64,000 nt of DNA, from assembly GCA_017886875.1 (NCBI GenBank), contig JAGHIZ010000024.1, positions 33,076 through 97,075 on the forward strand, read 5' to 3'. Under the pieces are notes generated by a model that worked only from the letters and a program-made list of their open reading frames with translations, ran no database searches and was not told where the DNA came from. Source of the stretch: Butyricicoccus sp. (GTDB lineage Bacteria; Bacillota; Clostridia; Oscillospirales; Butyricicoccaceae). The position numbers were made by a program, and so were the translations under genes. Of the stretch, positions 1-8,908 are shown piece by piece (within the stretch, counting starts at the first letter, position 1; every line of letters begins with the position of its first letter).

Positions 1-451
1 ATGCACCAATTTCTATAATATAATCTTTAGAATGTGATAAACCAGTGGTTTCAATGTCTATCACTGTCATATCTCCATTTATTCGAGATTTTTTGGCGTT
101 GATTTTACAAACTTTTTGTCTGATTGCAGCCTTACTAACACCAGTTATTTGTTCTGAAACTTCTAAATCATGAACAATATTTGATGGTCTACGCATTAGT
201 TTTATACCATCATAATCCACTATATCCCATGATGTATTGTGTACTCTAAACTCTAGCTTTTGCTCACATGCTGCAGGATAAACCATTGTAGCTTGTCCAT
301 TTTTTACATTTTCACAAATTCTAGTCCATATTTCCTCTCTTACACGAGCTGACACCCTACCTACATAAACACCAGTATTTATTTCAAATAACCATTTTGA
401 TAAATCACCTCTGAGTTTTGGTGGGCAATCAGTTAGCGAGATTATAATCAT
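1..451 (-). CDS. cas2: Type I-E Cas2 fused to DnaQ-like DEDDh exonuclease (partial, runs off left edge)
   Basis: Cas2 forms the spacer-integration complex with Cas1. The visible 150 residues begin with a type I-E Cas2 domain (about residues 1-95, with the family-like stretch PPKLRGDLSKWL near 10-21 and GVYVG near 27-31). A linker of about 30 residues follows, and then the start of a DnaQ-type exonuclease domain: DIETTGL at 132-138, giving the first two acidic residues of a DEDDh site (Asp132, Glu134). The rest of the exonuclease lies outside the window. The ATG at 451-449 overlaps the cas1 TGA (450-448), so the two are probably translationally coupled. Cas2-DEDDh fusions are known in some I-E systems, such as that of Streptococcus thermophilus; trimming of prespacer ends is the established role of such exonucleases and is inferred here. 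Confidence 0.9.
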   Translation of the reverse strand, partial: MIIISLTDCPPKLRGDLSKWLFEINTGVYVGRVSARVREEIWTRICENVKNGQATMVYPAACEQKLEFRVHNTSWDIVDYDGIKLMRRPSNIVHDLEVSEQITGVSKAAIRQKVCKINAKKSRINGDMTVIDIETTGLSHSKDYIIEIGA

Positions 452-1395
452 ATTTCAGCACCCATTTCATCGCCATAATTATGTCCATTAGATATAATTC
501 CATCTTTAGTATCCCATAAATATGTAACATCAACTTCAGGTTGTTCATCACCTTCATCTGATAAAAGATAACGAATATCCTTTACCATTCTTTCAAGCAA
601 TTTCATAGATGCCATTTTATCTCTCACTTTTCGTCTTACAACACTAGGAAGATCAGTAGGTGCTTGCGAAGCAACTTCAAATGCTATTGGTATTGTAATT
701 TCAGCCTTATATAAATCTGCAATATCATATACAAACGAGCGTTCATGTCCTACATGAATGAAACCTAGTCCCGCTGAACAGCCTAATGCCATTATAACAG
801 CATGAGCTAAACCATATAAACAAGCATGCCCTGCTGAAAGTGCTTGATTTACTAAATCACTAGACTCAAAATCATCAGGATCATATTCTCTGCCATTCCA
901 TGTGATATTCCACTCTTCTGCTGCCGTACGATAAATCTTTCTAACTCTACTTCCCTCTCTGCCTCTTAATTGCTGGGTTGTAAGATTAGATACATCTTCA
1001 TCTGGAAAACGCAGCTGATACATTTTCCGTACAACAATCAAATGCAATCTTTTATTACTGACAAATTCAGCCTGTTTCATAAGTAAATGAGCACGATGTG
1101 TTAATGGTCTACCACTGGCATAAAATCTTACACCATGCTCACCTACCCATACAATTCCTACTCCTGCATCACCTATAAGCTCTACCGCACGATGAGTTAC
1201 CGTTGTGCCTGGACCTAATAATAAAACCGTAATAGCCGCCGCTGGAATTCTAACTGTTCCTTTTTCATCTCTTACTAATATCGCACTATCTTCACGAGTT
1301 AAATTACAATGCTCTAAATATAGAAATGTTAAACGATCTGAAATTTGAGGTAATGCCTGTATTGAAGGACGCTCAATACCAGCTATTTCAGCCAT
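448..1395 (-). CDS. cas1: CRISPR-associated endonuclease Cas1, type I-E
   Basis: Metal-dependent integrase that inserts new spacers at the leader end of a CRISPR array, in complex with Cas2. It has 315 residues, usual for I-E Cas1. Residues matching the E. coli catalytic triad are visible: Glu147 in RGREGSRVR, His214 in GFIHVG and Asp227 in FVYDIADLYK. The start at 1395 is chosen over an upstream in-frame codon at 1416 because an AAAGGGGG ribosome site lies just before it and the protein then begins MAEIAGIERP like the family. It follows cas6e with almost no gap and overlaps cas2 by four bases. Confidence 0.95.
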   Translation of the reverse strand: MAEIAGIERPSIQALPQISDRLTFLYLEHCNLTREDSAILVRDEKGTVRIPAAAITVLLLGPGTTVTHRAVELIGDAGVGIVWVGEHGVRFYASGRPLTHRAHLLMKQAEFVSNKRLHLIVVRKMYQLRFPDEDVSNLTTQQLRGREGSRVRKIYRTAAEEWNITWNGREYDPDDFESSDLVNQALSAGHACLYGLAHAVIMALGCSAGLGFIHVGHERSFVYDIADLYKAEITIPIAFEVASQAPTDLPSVVRRKVRDKMASMKLLERMVKDIRYLLSDEGDEQPEVDVTYLWDTKDGIISNGHNYGDEMGAEI

Positions 1396-1399
1396 AAAA

Positions 1400-2038
1400 T
1401 TACCCCCTTTGAACAACTGTCAAAAGTCCCATTCCATATGCCTTTCCTCGTCCAATACCATCTTGTAAGCAAACCTTAAATTTTTTACTATCTGTTACAC
1501 TAAGCATACCCTCATATGTTACCGAAAGAAATGAAATTAGTTTATTTCCATTCTTATAAAATCGTTTCCATACACTTTGTGTCACATATAAATCCTGTTC
1601 ACGCACCATAAATCCATTATTTTCGCATCTATCTAACAACCATTTCTTTTGATAGTACGGTGTTATATGTGCATAAATTTTTCCTCGCTCACTTGATTTT
1701 TTCTCCGTTTTTTTGCTTATTGTTGGATTTGCTACAAGTCTAAAATGCCACTTTGTTCCATCTTCTATCTTATCTAAAAGCGTATCGTATGACTTTGTTT
1801 GCCATGGACATTCACTTTTTTCACTGCAAAACTGTTTTGCAAAATTAAAAAAATCTGGCTTATCTTCACTTAGCACTAATAAATATGTATGTCCACCTAA
1901 CTTATCTATTCTCCATAATCTACGATTTCTTTCACCTTCAAAACTACTTTCAATAGCTCCATGAAATAAACTTGGGCTTGATATAGCTTTCATTGTACTG
2001 CGTTTACGCATATCAAGCTCTATTCTGCTAAAGTACAT
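1400..2038 (-). CDS. cas6e: Cas6e (CasE/Cse3) crRNA-processing endoribonuclease
   Basis: Cleaves the repeat hairpins of the pre-crRNA and stays bound to the crRNA 3' hairpin within Cascade. The protein has 212 residues, starts MYFSRIEL as typical of CasE, has a histidine at residue 26 in LFHGAIE that falls where the family carries its catalytic histidine, and ends with the glycine-rich loop GRGKAYGMGLL that recognises the repeat. It lies between cas5e and cas1 in standard I-E order. The start is the first methionine; no better one follows. Confidence 0.92.
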   Translation of the reverse strand: MYFSRIELDMRKRSTMKAISSPSLFHGAIESSFEGERNRRLWRIDKLGGHTYLLVLSEDKPDFFNFAKQFCSEKSECPWQTKSYDTLLDKIEDGTKWHFRLVANPTISKKTEKKSSERGKIYAHITPYYQKKWLLDRCENNGFMVREQDLYVTQSVWKRFYKNGNKLISFLSVTYEGMLSVTDSKKFKVCLQDGIGRGKAYGMGLLTVVQRG

Positions 2039-2056
2039 CAGTCCTCCTCCCTTCCT

Positions 2057-2749
2057 TTATAACTCGCTCATAGGATCTTGTTTCGTTTCGCTTATATCAT
2101 TGCAGTCATCACACTCTATAATTACAGGTCTATGCTCAACATATGCCCTATAATTATATGAACGCTTTTTTACGCTAAACGATATTGGCATATCACGCTG
2201 AAATGCCACCCTACTATCACCTTTGTCAGCATCTGTAACAAGCCTTAGCATAGGTGTTTTTTTATACCTTTTTTGCATCCACTCAGATGCAAGCCAAGGC
2301 TCATGATTTAGCGTTTCCATCATGCTTTTATCACGCATTCCAAGCACTATAGGCAGTGTTGGTGGGCACGATCTTCGTCCTAAAAATAGCGGATAAACAG
2401 GATTTTTTATTGCATTTTCAAGCTGCAACAAAAAATCTTTATCGTCACTTTCAAGTGCAACTAAAAATACAGCATCAGAAAGATAATATCGCTTTGTTAC
2501 ATATGTTTGCTTTACGCTTCGTGCAGTATGAAAATCACAAAGCAGTTGCCCTTCCTGATCAACACGCACTCCAAATTTCAGTTTGCATAAATCATCAATC
2601 GGATCTTCTCTTTTTCGTCCTAATGCAGCCGCAAGCAGTCCAATTACACCACTTTTTGTAGGCTCTCTTCCTGTTCGTCTGACTTCAAACTTGGAATCAC
2701 TGCCCCACGCCTGCATTGGTGCTGCAAGACGCAACAGCAGGGTACTCAT
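2057..2749 (-). CDS. cas5e: Cas5e (CasD), Cascade subunit
   Basis: Cascade subunit that caps the 5' handle of the crRNA. It has 230 residues beginning MSTLLLRLAAPMQAWG, the characteristic Cas5 N-terminal strand followed by a Gln-Ala-Trp-Gly motif; the downstream segment EPTKSGVIGLLAAALG is also typical. The start at 2749 is preferred over an in-frame codon at 2773: a GGAGGAGGG site sits upstream and the ATG overlaps the cas7e stop (ATGA, 2749-2746). No missing residues were noticed. Confidence 0.93.
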   Translation of the reverse strand: MSTLLLRLAAPMQAWGSDSKFEVRRTGREPTKSGVIGLLAAALGRKREDPIDDLCKLKFGVRVDQEGQLLCDFHTARSVKQTYVTKRYYLSDAVFLVALESDDKDFLLQLENAIKNPVYPLFLGRRSCPPTLPIVLGMRDKSMMETLNHEPWLASEWMQKRYKKTPMLRLVTDADKGDSRVAFQRDMPISFSVKKRSYNYRAYVEHRPVIIECDDCNDISETKQDPMSEL

Positions 2750-3816
2750 ACATTTCCCTCCTCCGCAGTGCAAATTTCTGAAATTTGCTCACCAACTTGC
2801 GTAATTAGCTCATTCATAGATATACTTTGTGCAAGAGTCTGTGTATCATCTAATACACTTACACAAAATGCTTTTTCTGGTTTGCTAACAAAGCTATTAT
2901 AAACCTTATCTGCATATTTTTCTAATGCCCTTAGCGAATTTATTACATATCCATCTCCACTTGCTCTTACAGGCTTTTCAAATGCACCAACCAAATTTAC
3001 AGGCTGGTCATTTCTAAGCGTAATATATGCGAAATCTGGCACTGTTCGATTTGCAAATGTATTTTGTTTGCCTGTTGGCATTGATAAAATAAATGCCTTA
3101 ACAAAGCCTAATATAGCCTCTGGTGTTTTATCTCCAAGCATTTGAGCAAGCTCTGTGATATTTACAGTGGCATATCTATATAATGTTGATGAATTAAACT
3201 CTACTGTACCTAGATGTCCTGCCCCTGCATTATCTTCAGGTGCACAATCGTCCACTGCGGTAAAATAATCATACTCATTATGAACCTCATGCACTGAAAT
3301 ACTGTGTGCTACCTGTGCTGCTGCATCATAATTTAATGACTGGTCACTAGCTACCATTCTTCCAAAAAGAGCCATATCAATTGATGGAATATTTTTTAGT
3401 GCATTTTTATATAACTGCTTATCTTCCTCACCTGCTACTATAAGCTTTGCAAGCTCCTTTGCTTGTGCTTTACTGAAAAATAACAGTGCATCCGTTTTTG
3501 ATTCCTTATTTACCTTAATTCCTGCATTTTCAAGTGCTTTGCTTGCAAGCTTTGTGCTATCCTTATATTCACCAAGCTCATCAATATATCTAGCAACTTG
3601 GTCTACAACTCGTTTTGTACGCTGTCCAACATCATCAGTTTTAAATAAATCTTCAAACATCAATCGCATTGCTCTTTTCCACGACTGACTTGATACTCTT
3701 GCTCTTGTAACACCGCCATATGTAGCTGTTTTTGGGCTACCTGTATCATCACGGTTTACGCAGCTAGGTGGTACTGTTTGTAAAATATGCATATCTAAAT
3801 ATAGGTTCTTATTCAT
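2746..3816 (-). CDS. cas7e: Cas7e (CasC/Cse4), Cascade backbone subunit
   Basis: Forms the helical six-copy backbone of Cascade along the crRNA spacer. About 356 residues. The N-terminus NLYLDMHILQTVPPSCVNRDD and the following SPKTATYGGVTRARVSSQSWKR are hallmark Cas7e sequence. The true start is placed at 3816, with GAGGAGG immediately upstream, rather than at an in-frame codon at 3894 that would run into cse2. The stop overlaps the start of cas5e by four bases. Confidence 0.95.
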   Translation of the reverse strand: MNKNLYLDMHILQTVPPSCVNRDDTGSPKTATYGGVTRARVSSQSWKRAMRLMFEDLFKTDDVGQRTKRVVDQVARYIDELGEYKDSTKLASKALENAGIKVNKESKTDALLFFSKAQAKELAKLIVAGEEDKQLYKNALKNIPSIDMALFGRMVASDQSLNYDAAAQVAHSISVHEVHNEYDYFTAVDDCAPEDNAGAGHLGTVEFNSSTLYRYATVNITELAQMLGDKTPEAILGFVKAFILSMPTGKQNTFANRTVPDFAYITLRNDQPVNLVGAFEKPVRASGDGYVINSLRALEKYADKVYNSFVSKPEKAFCVSVLDDTQTLAQSISMNELITQVGEQISEICTAEEGNV

Positions 3817-3817
3817 T

Positions 3818-4399
3818 TTATTGTTCCTCCTCTTTTTCGTATCTGTATAAATCTTGTCCCCAACGAAGTCTAACACTTGATACATTGCTTGCAAACTGAT
3901 ATAAATACAAATCAGTTGCCAATCTCACATAATCAAGTCCAATTCCTTCATTTCTAAGGAGCTGCACCATACCTCTCATATGATGCGACAACTCTTTCAT
4001 ATCCAACGATGTCGCAACTGCATTAAATCTTCTTATGATAGAGCTTTCAGCATCTCTTTTGCGAGAAAGCAGCGATACCGCTCTGCCAAGTGACATTTCA
4101 CTTTTGTGCATAAACTCATTTTTTAGTTCTTTTCCCTGCTGATGTAGTGAAAATAGTGTAAGCGAGGTATATATCGCCCATTCTGCCTTGCTAGGTTCAT
4201 TTTCGCCCATCATATGCTCTGGTAAATCTTGCAGGAATATCCCCCAAAGCTCAGGCATATCACCAGGTTGTCTTCCGACACCTCGTCTAAGCTGTGCAAG
4301 CAGTCCTCGAATAGCACTGGTATCTGCTTGATTTTTTATAACCGCTAGTTTTTTGTTGATAAATGCTCCAACATCACTAGCATTTACCGTTTTGCTCAT
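3818..4399 (-). CDS. cse2: Cse2 (CasB), Cascade small subunit
   Basis: The small alpha-helical Cascade subunit, two copies of which stabilise the displaced DNA strand. It has 193 residues, largely helical and rich in Arg/Lys (for example GQLRRGVGR-like LLAQLRRGVGRQPGD near residues 29-44), as expected. The start at 4399 overlaps the cse1 stop (4396), and the stop lies one base before the cas7e ATG. Identity rests mainly on the LRRGVG motif and on its position between cse1 and cas7e. Confidence 0.88.
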   Translation of the reverse strand: MSKTVNASDVGAFINKKLAVIKNQADTSAIRGLLAQLRRGVGRQPGDMPELWGIFLQDLPEHMMGENEPSKAEWAIYTSLTLFSLHQQGKELKNEFMHKSEMSLGRAVSLLSRKRDAESSIIRRFNAVATSLDMKELSHHMRGMVQLLRNEGIGLDYVRLATDLYLYQFASNVSSVRLRWGQDLYRYEKEEEQ

Positions 4400-5976
4400 T
4401 TACTATCTCCCTCCCATTTTTTCAGCTCGTACATAAAGTAATTATATGCCTTTGGTGCACTATAAAAATGTGTTGTTTCTTTCTTCTTTTCTTTTTTCTT
4501 TACTTCTCTACCTATTATTGCAGCCGTTCCGCCTTGTTCTACAAGCTCTTTTCCAAGTTGTAACGCTATCAATTTAGCTTCTTTTCTCCATTGTTTTCGT
4601 TTTTCATTTATTGTTATCTTAGAATTATCTGATGGGTCGATTGTGATAAGCCACTGTCTAAATGGTGCATCTAAACGAAAGTAGCACTGTTCTCCAGCAT
4701 TATTATTTTCTCCATCACCACCGCATGCCATTTGTATGCTATAAGCTAAATTTTCAACAATTTTTACAAGCTGTTTGCAATTTTCAACTTCATCGCAGAT
4801 AAAATGCTGCCATTTTACTCCTAACTCCTCTAATAGTGCAATATTTATCTGAAGCTCGTCAGAAAAGGAATCCACAATACCGCAAAACATATTTCCATAG
4901 CAAATGCCTGCTAATTCAAATGATATAATCTTACTTTTTTCCAATTTTCTTTTACTTTTAACAAGACTTATCCATGTTACTATCCCTGGTTTTTCACTTC
5001 CCTTACCTACAAGAACCGAAAAATCTCTCCACATCTGTCTTTCTGGCTCATGAACCTTTGGACGATAACCAATAACCTCTTTTTTTTGTTTTATATCAGT
5101 CCATAAGGTCATTTGTTCGCAAAATGCGTTCTCTTTCTCAATAAAATCGCCCGCTGCTTCAATATATCCTGTTATAAATCCGTCTTCACTTTGCAAAATA
5201 ACTCGTCTACACTGCATTGTTAGAAGTTCTGGCTGATTATCTGGGAGTGGCAGTTGTCTTAGCTTTTCATTTGTCATCGGTTGCTCCCATGATGGTTTTG
5301 CCTGTCCCCAAGGTTTTGTGCCATTTTCCAAAAATACCATGTTATACATAAGGCTTTCAAATAAACTATCTCCCTTTGCGATTATAAGCCCAATACTTCC
5401 TAACCAGCTTAGCTTTGGAGATGGATTTTTTGCTGCGGTATCCCCATATCCTTGTAAAAACACTAGCCATCTTGCTGCTTCATCGTATGTAAGTCTTTCC
5501 TTTTTTTCACCACTGCTGATTGAAAACAGCTGAACTTTATTGCTACTTTCTACAATTTGACCATTAAGCTTTTTTGCGGGGTTGAATGTTCCTGTATTAT
5601 TAGGCACTTGATAAAATGGATACTCTGGGTGAAATAGCCAGAAATGCTCTTGCCACTTTTCAAGATAGTTTTTAATAGGCTCACTTGGGAATTTTTGCTT
5701 ATCCCAAAGAAGACCCCAATAATCTGTCGCTTGTTTAGCATTTGCTATTTCTATTTCGTTGCCATTTGCATCTTTTCGTGTAAATACCGTGTACAGTATT
5801 GCAAGCAACAGACGAAATATTGCAGCATCTTGTGCTTTACTTTCACCTGCAAGAGATTTTATATTATGTGCCTCTAGTAATGTATCTAATAGAGAAAGTT
5901 TATCCACACTATAGTCTGACCGCATAACTAAAATCCATGGTTCACTTAGCAATGAAAACTCTTTTTTATCTACCAT
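4396..5976 (-). CDS. cse1: Cse1 (Cas8e/CasA), Cascade large subunit
   Basis: Large subunit that reads the PAM, opens the target DNA and recruits Cas3. The first 20 residues, FSLLSEPWILV in particular, match the conserved Cas8e N-terminus, and the length (about 526 residues) is normal. Two starts are possible: a GTG at 5982 that overlaps the cas3 TGA, and an ATG at 5976. The ATG is preferred because AGAGGGTGA then sits at a normal distance. The C-terminal part is helical and ends in a Lys/Glu-rich segment. Confidence 0.92.
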   Translation of the reverse strand: MVDKKEFSLLSEPWILVMRSDYSVDKLSLLDTLLEAHNIKSLAGESKAQDAAIFRLLLAILYTVFTRKDANGNEIEIANAKQATDYWGLLWDKQKFPSEPIKNYLEKWQEHFWLFHPEYPFYQVPNNTGTFNPAKKLNGQIVESSNKVQLFSISSGEKKERLTYDEAARWLVFLQGYGDTAAKNPSPKLSWLGSIGLIIAKGDSLFESLMYNMVFLENGTKPWGQAKPSWEQPMTNEKLRQLPLPDNQPELLTMQCRRVILQSEDGFITGYIEAAGDFIEKENAFCEQMTLWTDIKQKKEVIGYRPKVHEPERQMWRDFSVLVGKGSEKPGIVTWISLVKSKRKLEKSKIISFELAGICYGNMFCGIVDSFSDELQINIALLEELGVKWQHFICDEVENCKQLVKIVENLAYSIQMACGGDGENNNAGEQCYFRLDAPFRQWLITIDPSDNSKITINEKRKQWRKEAKLIALQLGKELVEQGGTAAIIGREVKKKEKKKETTHFYSAPKAYNYFMYELKKWEGDSK

Positions 5977-5978
5977 AT

Positions 5979-8645
5979 TCACTTCACCCTCTCGTATTCT
6001 AATCCATATTTTTTATCATAAGATAATTTGTAACCACATAGCTCAGTTTGACAGCTTTCATCAAAAAACAAAAACAATTCACCATTTAATAACTGTGCAT
6101 TTTGCCATTCTGGAATGATTTTACGTTGTCTAAACTCTAACTCATTTATCGCCTGTGATTGTAGCACCCCTGAATATATAATAGGCAATGATAATCTTTG
6201 TCTTAAAAGTTTACAACATTCCTGCTGTGATGGGGCATGATTGTTTATAATTTCATAACCATCATTTACCCATGGTAAAAAGGATATTGTTTGGTCATCT
6301 TTTTTCACTAATGCTATTACGGTGATAGAAGGCTGTCCATCTCTTACACTTGCCTGTGCGACAAACTCACTATCCCCTATATTGCTTTCAAGCAGCCCAT
6401 GAATCGTATCATCGAAGTTTTCTGGTTTTGGTATACAGTTTTGCTCAGCTTTTTGCTTTTTGTTTTTTAGCTGTCGTTTGTACTCCTCCCAAAGCACACA
6501 ATTTTTTTCATCACTTAACATATCGTCTGATAAATCCTCGTATGTTTTTTGCACAAGTTTTGATATATCGTGTGGTAAACATACAGTTTGTGGCAATAAT
6601 CGCTGTGTTTGATATAAAAGCCATTTGCTATATATCGTTTTATCATCTATTTCATCTATAACTGTGCACATTGGTTTTTCAAGTCCTTCAGGGCGTTTTC
6701 TTTCATGACGATGTAACCTTCCTATCCTCTGAAGAAGTAAATCCATAGGACATATCTCGGTAATCAGATAATCAAAATCAATGTCAAGTGATTGCTCTAA
6801 AATTTGTGTGCCAACAACAATTAAACGCTTTCGATTTTGAGGTGTAGAAGTCTTTCCGACTCGTTTTAACAGTTCTTTTTCTACCCTCAATCTATCCTCC
6901 ATTGTTAATCTTGCATGAACTACTATAATATCACACTCGTTATATATTTTTTCTATTTGCTTTACAATGTTCTGTGCTTTTTTTACACTATTTACTATAA
7001 TACCTATACATCCTTCACTTTTTACTGGCTTTTCAAGTATACTGATTAAATTTTTTTCGGTAGTTTTTTGTATTGTCACGCTTATTTCAAGTTTATCAGT
7101 ATTTATTATTTTTTGACAAACCCTTTGTCCATCACTCCATGTAAGCAAAGGATAACCAATATTGTGTTTTAACTCATCTGAAAATGTGATATCCTTTCCA
7201 GCATAAGCCTCTATAAGTTCAGTTCTTCTTTTTGGGGGCAATGTCGCGGATAATAATATAACAGGTACTCCATAGCCACTAAGCCAGTTAAGTGCACGAT
7301 CTAAATATTTGTTCATGTAAGCATCATAAGCATGACACTCATCAATTATAACAACCTTACCAGCCACTCCTAAATGTCTCATCATCACATGTTTTTGTTT
7401 TAGTGCCAACATAAGGAGCTGATCTATAGTTCCAACTACAAAATTCGCAAGCAATGCTTGTTTGCGTCCTTCAAACCAGCTATGAACAATAAGTCCTCCA
7501 TCACTACTTTGATTAGCTTTCCCATGAAATATTGTTTGATAATCTTCATTTAGTTCACTCATACCATGTGCCAGTCTTATTGCATAAGCTACACTATCCG
7601 ACTGTTTATTCGCCCAATTTGCAAGTCTTGGAAAAATTCCATTGGCTGTTGCTTGTGTAGGTAGTCCAAAAAATAATCCACTATAAGCATTTTTACAAGA
7701 GAAAATTTCTGCAGCTGCAAGTGCCGCTTCAGTTTTTCCAACTCCCATTTGTGCTTCTAATATATATATACCAGCTGTTTTAGCATTACTAACTGCATCT
7801 AACATACACTTTTGAACTGTATTAGCCTCAAACCCAAAACGCCTTTTAAATATATCATTATTTGTATATTCACACTCCCATGGAGTTGGCAGAGAAAGCT
7901 CATTATATCCCCATTCCACACGATTAGGATATAATAATTTTTCTCCCTTGTTTTCTATATCTAACAGAGGAAAATAATTAGGATTACTTGCTATCCAGTC
8001 CGCCATAATTAGCAAGCCGCTTAATATAACCTGTGTTCTAGCATCTAATTGTGGCAAATCTTCTATCTTGTTATATTCACAATAAGCAAGCGAAAACTTT
8101 AGCCAACTTTGCCATATTTCCTCCCAAAGCTCAGCATTTTCATCAGTTCCATAAAAATTTTCTTCATAATATAACATTTGCTCCCTAATATCATCTGCAA
8201 TGCCTTGTGGCTTTCCATGATGTGCTCCAACAACAGCTGCTACGCTGTCTGAACAGTCAAAATGTAATAGAATTGCCTCACCTGCCACTGCATGAGGTGA
8301 TTGATTTGCATCTAACAACTCAGATTGATTTGGAATATTTATACCATAGCTTTCTAAACTCTCCAAATGCCCAGATAATGCACTTGAAATTTTAGATTGA
8401 AATACAGGTGTAAATTTACCTATATCATGCGTTATTGCGACAAATTTCGCTACATTCTTCCAATTCGGTATTTTAATGCTAATTTTTTCATCAAATGCTG
8501 GTGAAATCCATTTATCTACTAAATTTTCCATAATACCAACAGTGTCTAAGAGATGAACCCAAACCGGTAACCAGCCAGCTTCTTCTTTACCAGCAGATTT
8601 TGCTGCTAATATGCTATATTTTTGATTTGACAAATTTATATCCAT
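5979..8645 (-). CDS. cas3: Cas3, HD nuclease-helicase effector of type I-E
   Basis: Recruited by target-bound Cascade; nicks and then processively degrades the displaced strand 3' to 5'. An N-terminal HD domain is visible (His31, His73-Asp74 in THDIGKF, His142-His143 in GAHHGKPQ, Asp216 in MADW). An SF2 helicase follows: Walker A MGVGKT at 300-305, DECH box at 435-438, SAT at 466-468, and the motif VI segment QRIGRLHRH near 640. At 888 residues it is full length, with HD and helicase in one chain. First gene of the operon; transcription must start in the 263-base gap upstream. Confidence 0.95.
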   Translation of the reverse strand: MDINLSNQKYSILAAKSAGKEEAGWLPVWVHLLDTVGIMENLVDKWISPAFDEKISIKIPNWKNVAKFVAITHDIGKFTPVFQSKISSALSGHLESLESYGINIPNQSELLDANQSPHAVAGEAILLHFDCSDSVAAVVGAHHGKPQGIADDIREQMLYYEENFYGTDENAELWEEIWQSWLKFSLAYCEYNKIEDLPQLDARTQVILSGLLIMADWIASNPNYFPLLDIENKGEKLLYPNRVEWGYNELSLPTPWECEYTNNDIFKRRFGFEANTVQKCMLDAVSNAKTAGIYILEAQMGVGKTEAALAAAEIFSCKNAYSGLFFGLPTQATANGIFPRLANWANKQSDSVAYAIRLAHGMSELNEDYQTIFHGKANQSSDGGLIVHSWFEGRKQALLANFVVGTIDQLLMLALKQKHVMMRHLGVAGKVVIIDECHAYDAYMNKYLDRALNWLSGYGVPVILLSATLPPKRRTELIEAYAGKDITFSDELKHNIGYPLLTWSDGQRVCQKIINTDKLEISVTIQKTTEKNLISILEKPVKSEGCIGIIVNSVKKAQNIVKQIEKIYNECDIIVVHARLTMEDRLRVEKELLKRVGKTSTPQNRKRLIVVGTQILEQSLDIDFDYLITEICPMDLLLQRIGRLHRHERKRPEGLEKPMCTVIDEIDDKTIYSKWLLYQTQRLLPQTVCLPHDISKLVQKTYEDLSDDMLSDEKNCVLWEEYKRQLKNKKQKAEQNCIPKPENFDDTIHGLLESNIGDSEFVAQASVRDGQPSITVIALVKKDDQTISFLPWVNDGYEIINNHAPSQQECCKLLRQRLSLPIIYSGVLQSQAINELEFRQRKIIPEWQNAQLLNGELFLFFDESCQTELCGYKLSYDKKYGLEYERVK

Positions 8646-8908
8646 GTACTGTACTCACTTCTTTCTCATGAGCGTTCTCATAAAATGCACAAATATTTTT
8701 ATATAATATAGTGTTTTCTTGAATACTATCAGTTGCAAATGTAACAATTAACATTTAATGCTATACTTTAGAGGTTTTTACTTAGCCATCGTATTACATA
8801 GAGCATAAAGTTCCCATTATTAGTATAACACTCTATCCAAACATACGATATAATCTTATTATAACACTTAACATAGATTATAACAATTTATCAACTATAA
8901 AGTAAAAA
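8646..8908. other. AT-rich intergenic region upstream of cas3
   Basis: Gap of 263 bases between the helicase gene and cas3. It must carry the cas operon promoter, but no convincing -35/-10 pair stands out on the minus strand. A small inverted repeat (ATGAG, four bases, CTCAT at 8668-8681) lies 23 bases upstream of the cas3 start and could be an operator. No CRISPR repeats are present. Confidence 0.4.

Noticed and set aside
8646..8908. Possible CRISPR leader or array upstream of cas3
   Set aside because: No direct repeats of 25-35 bases are present, only AT-rich sequence and one short palindrome.
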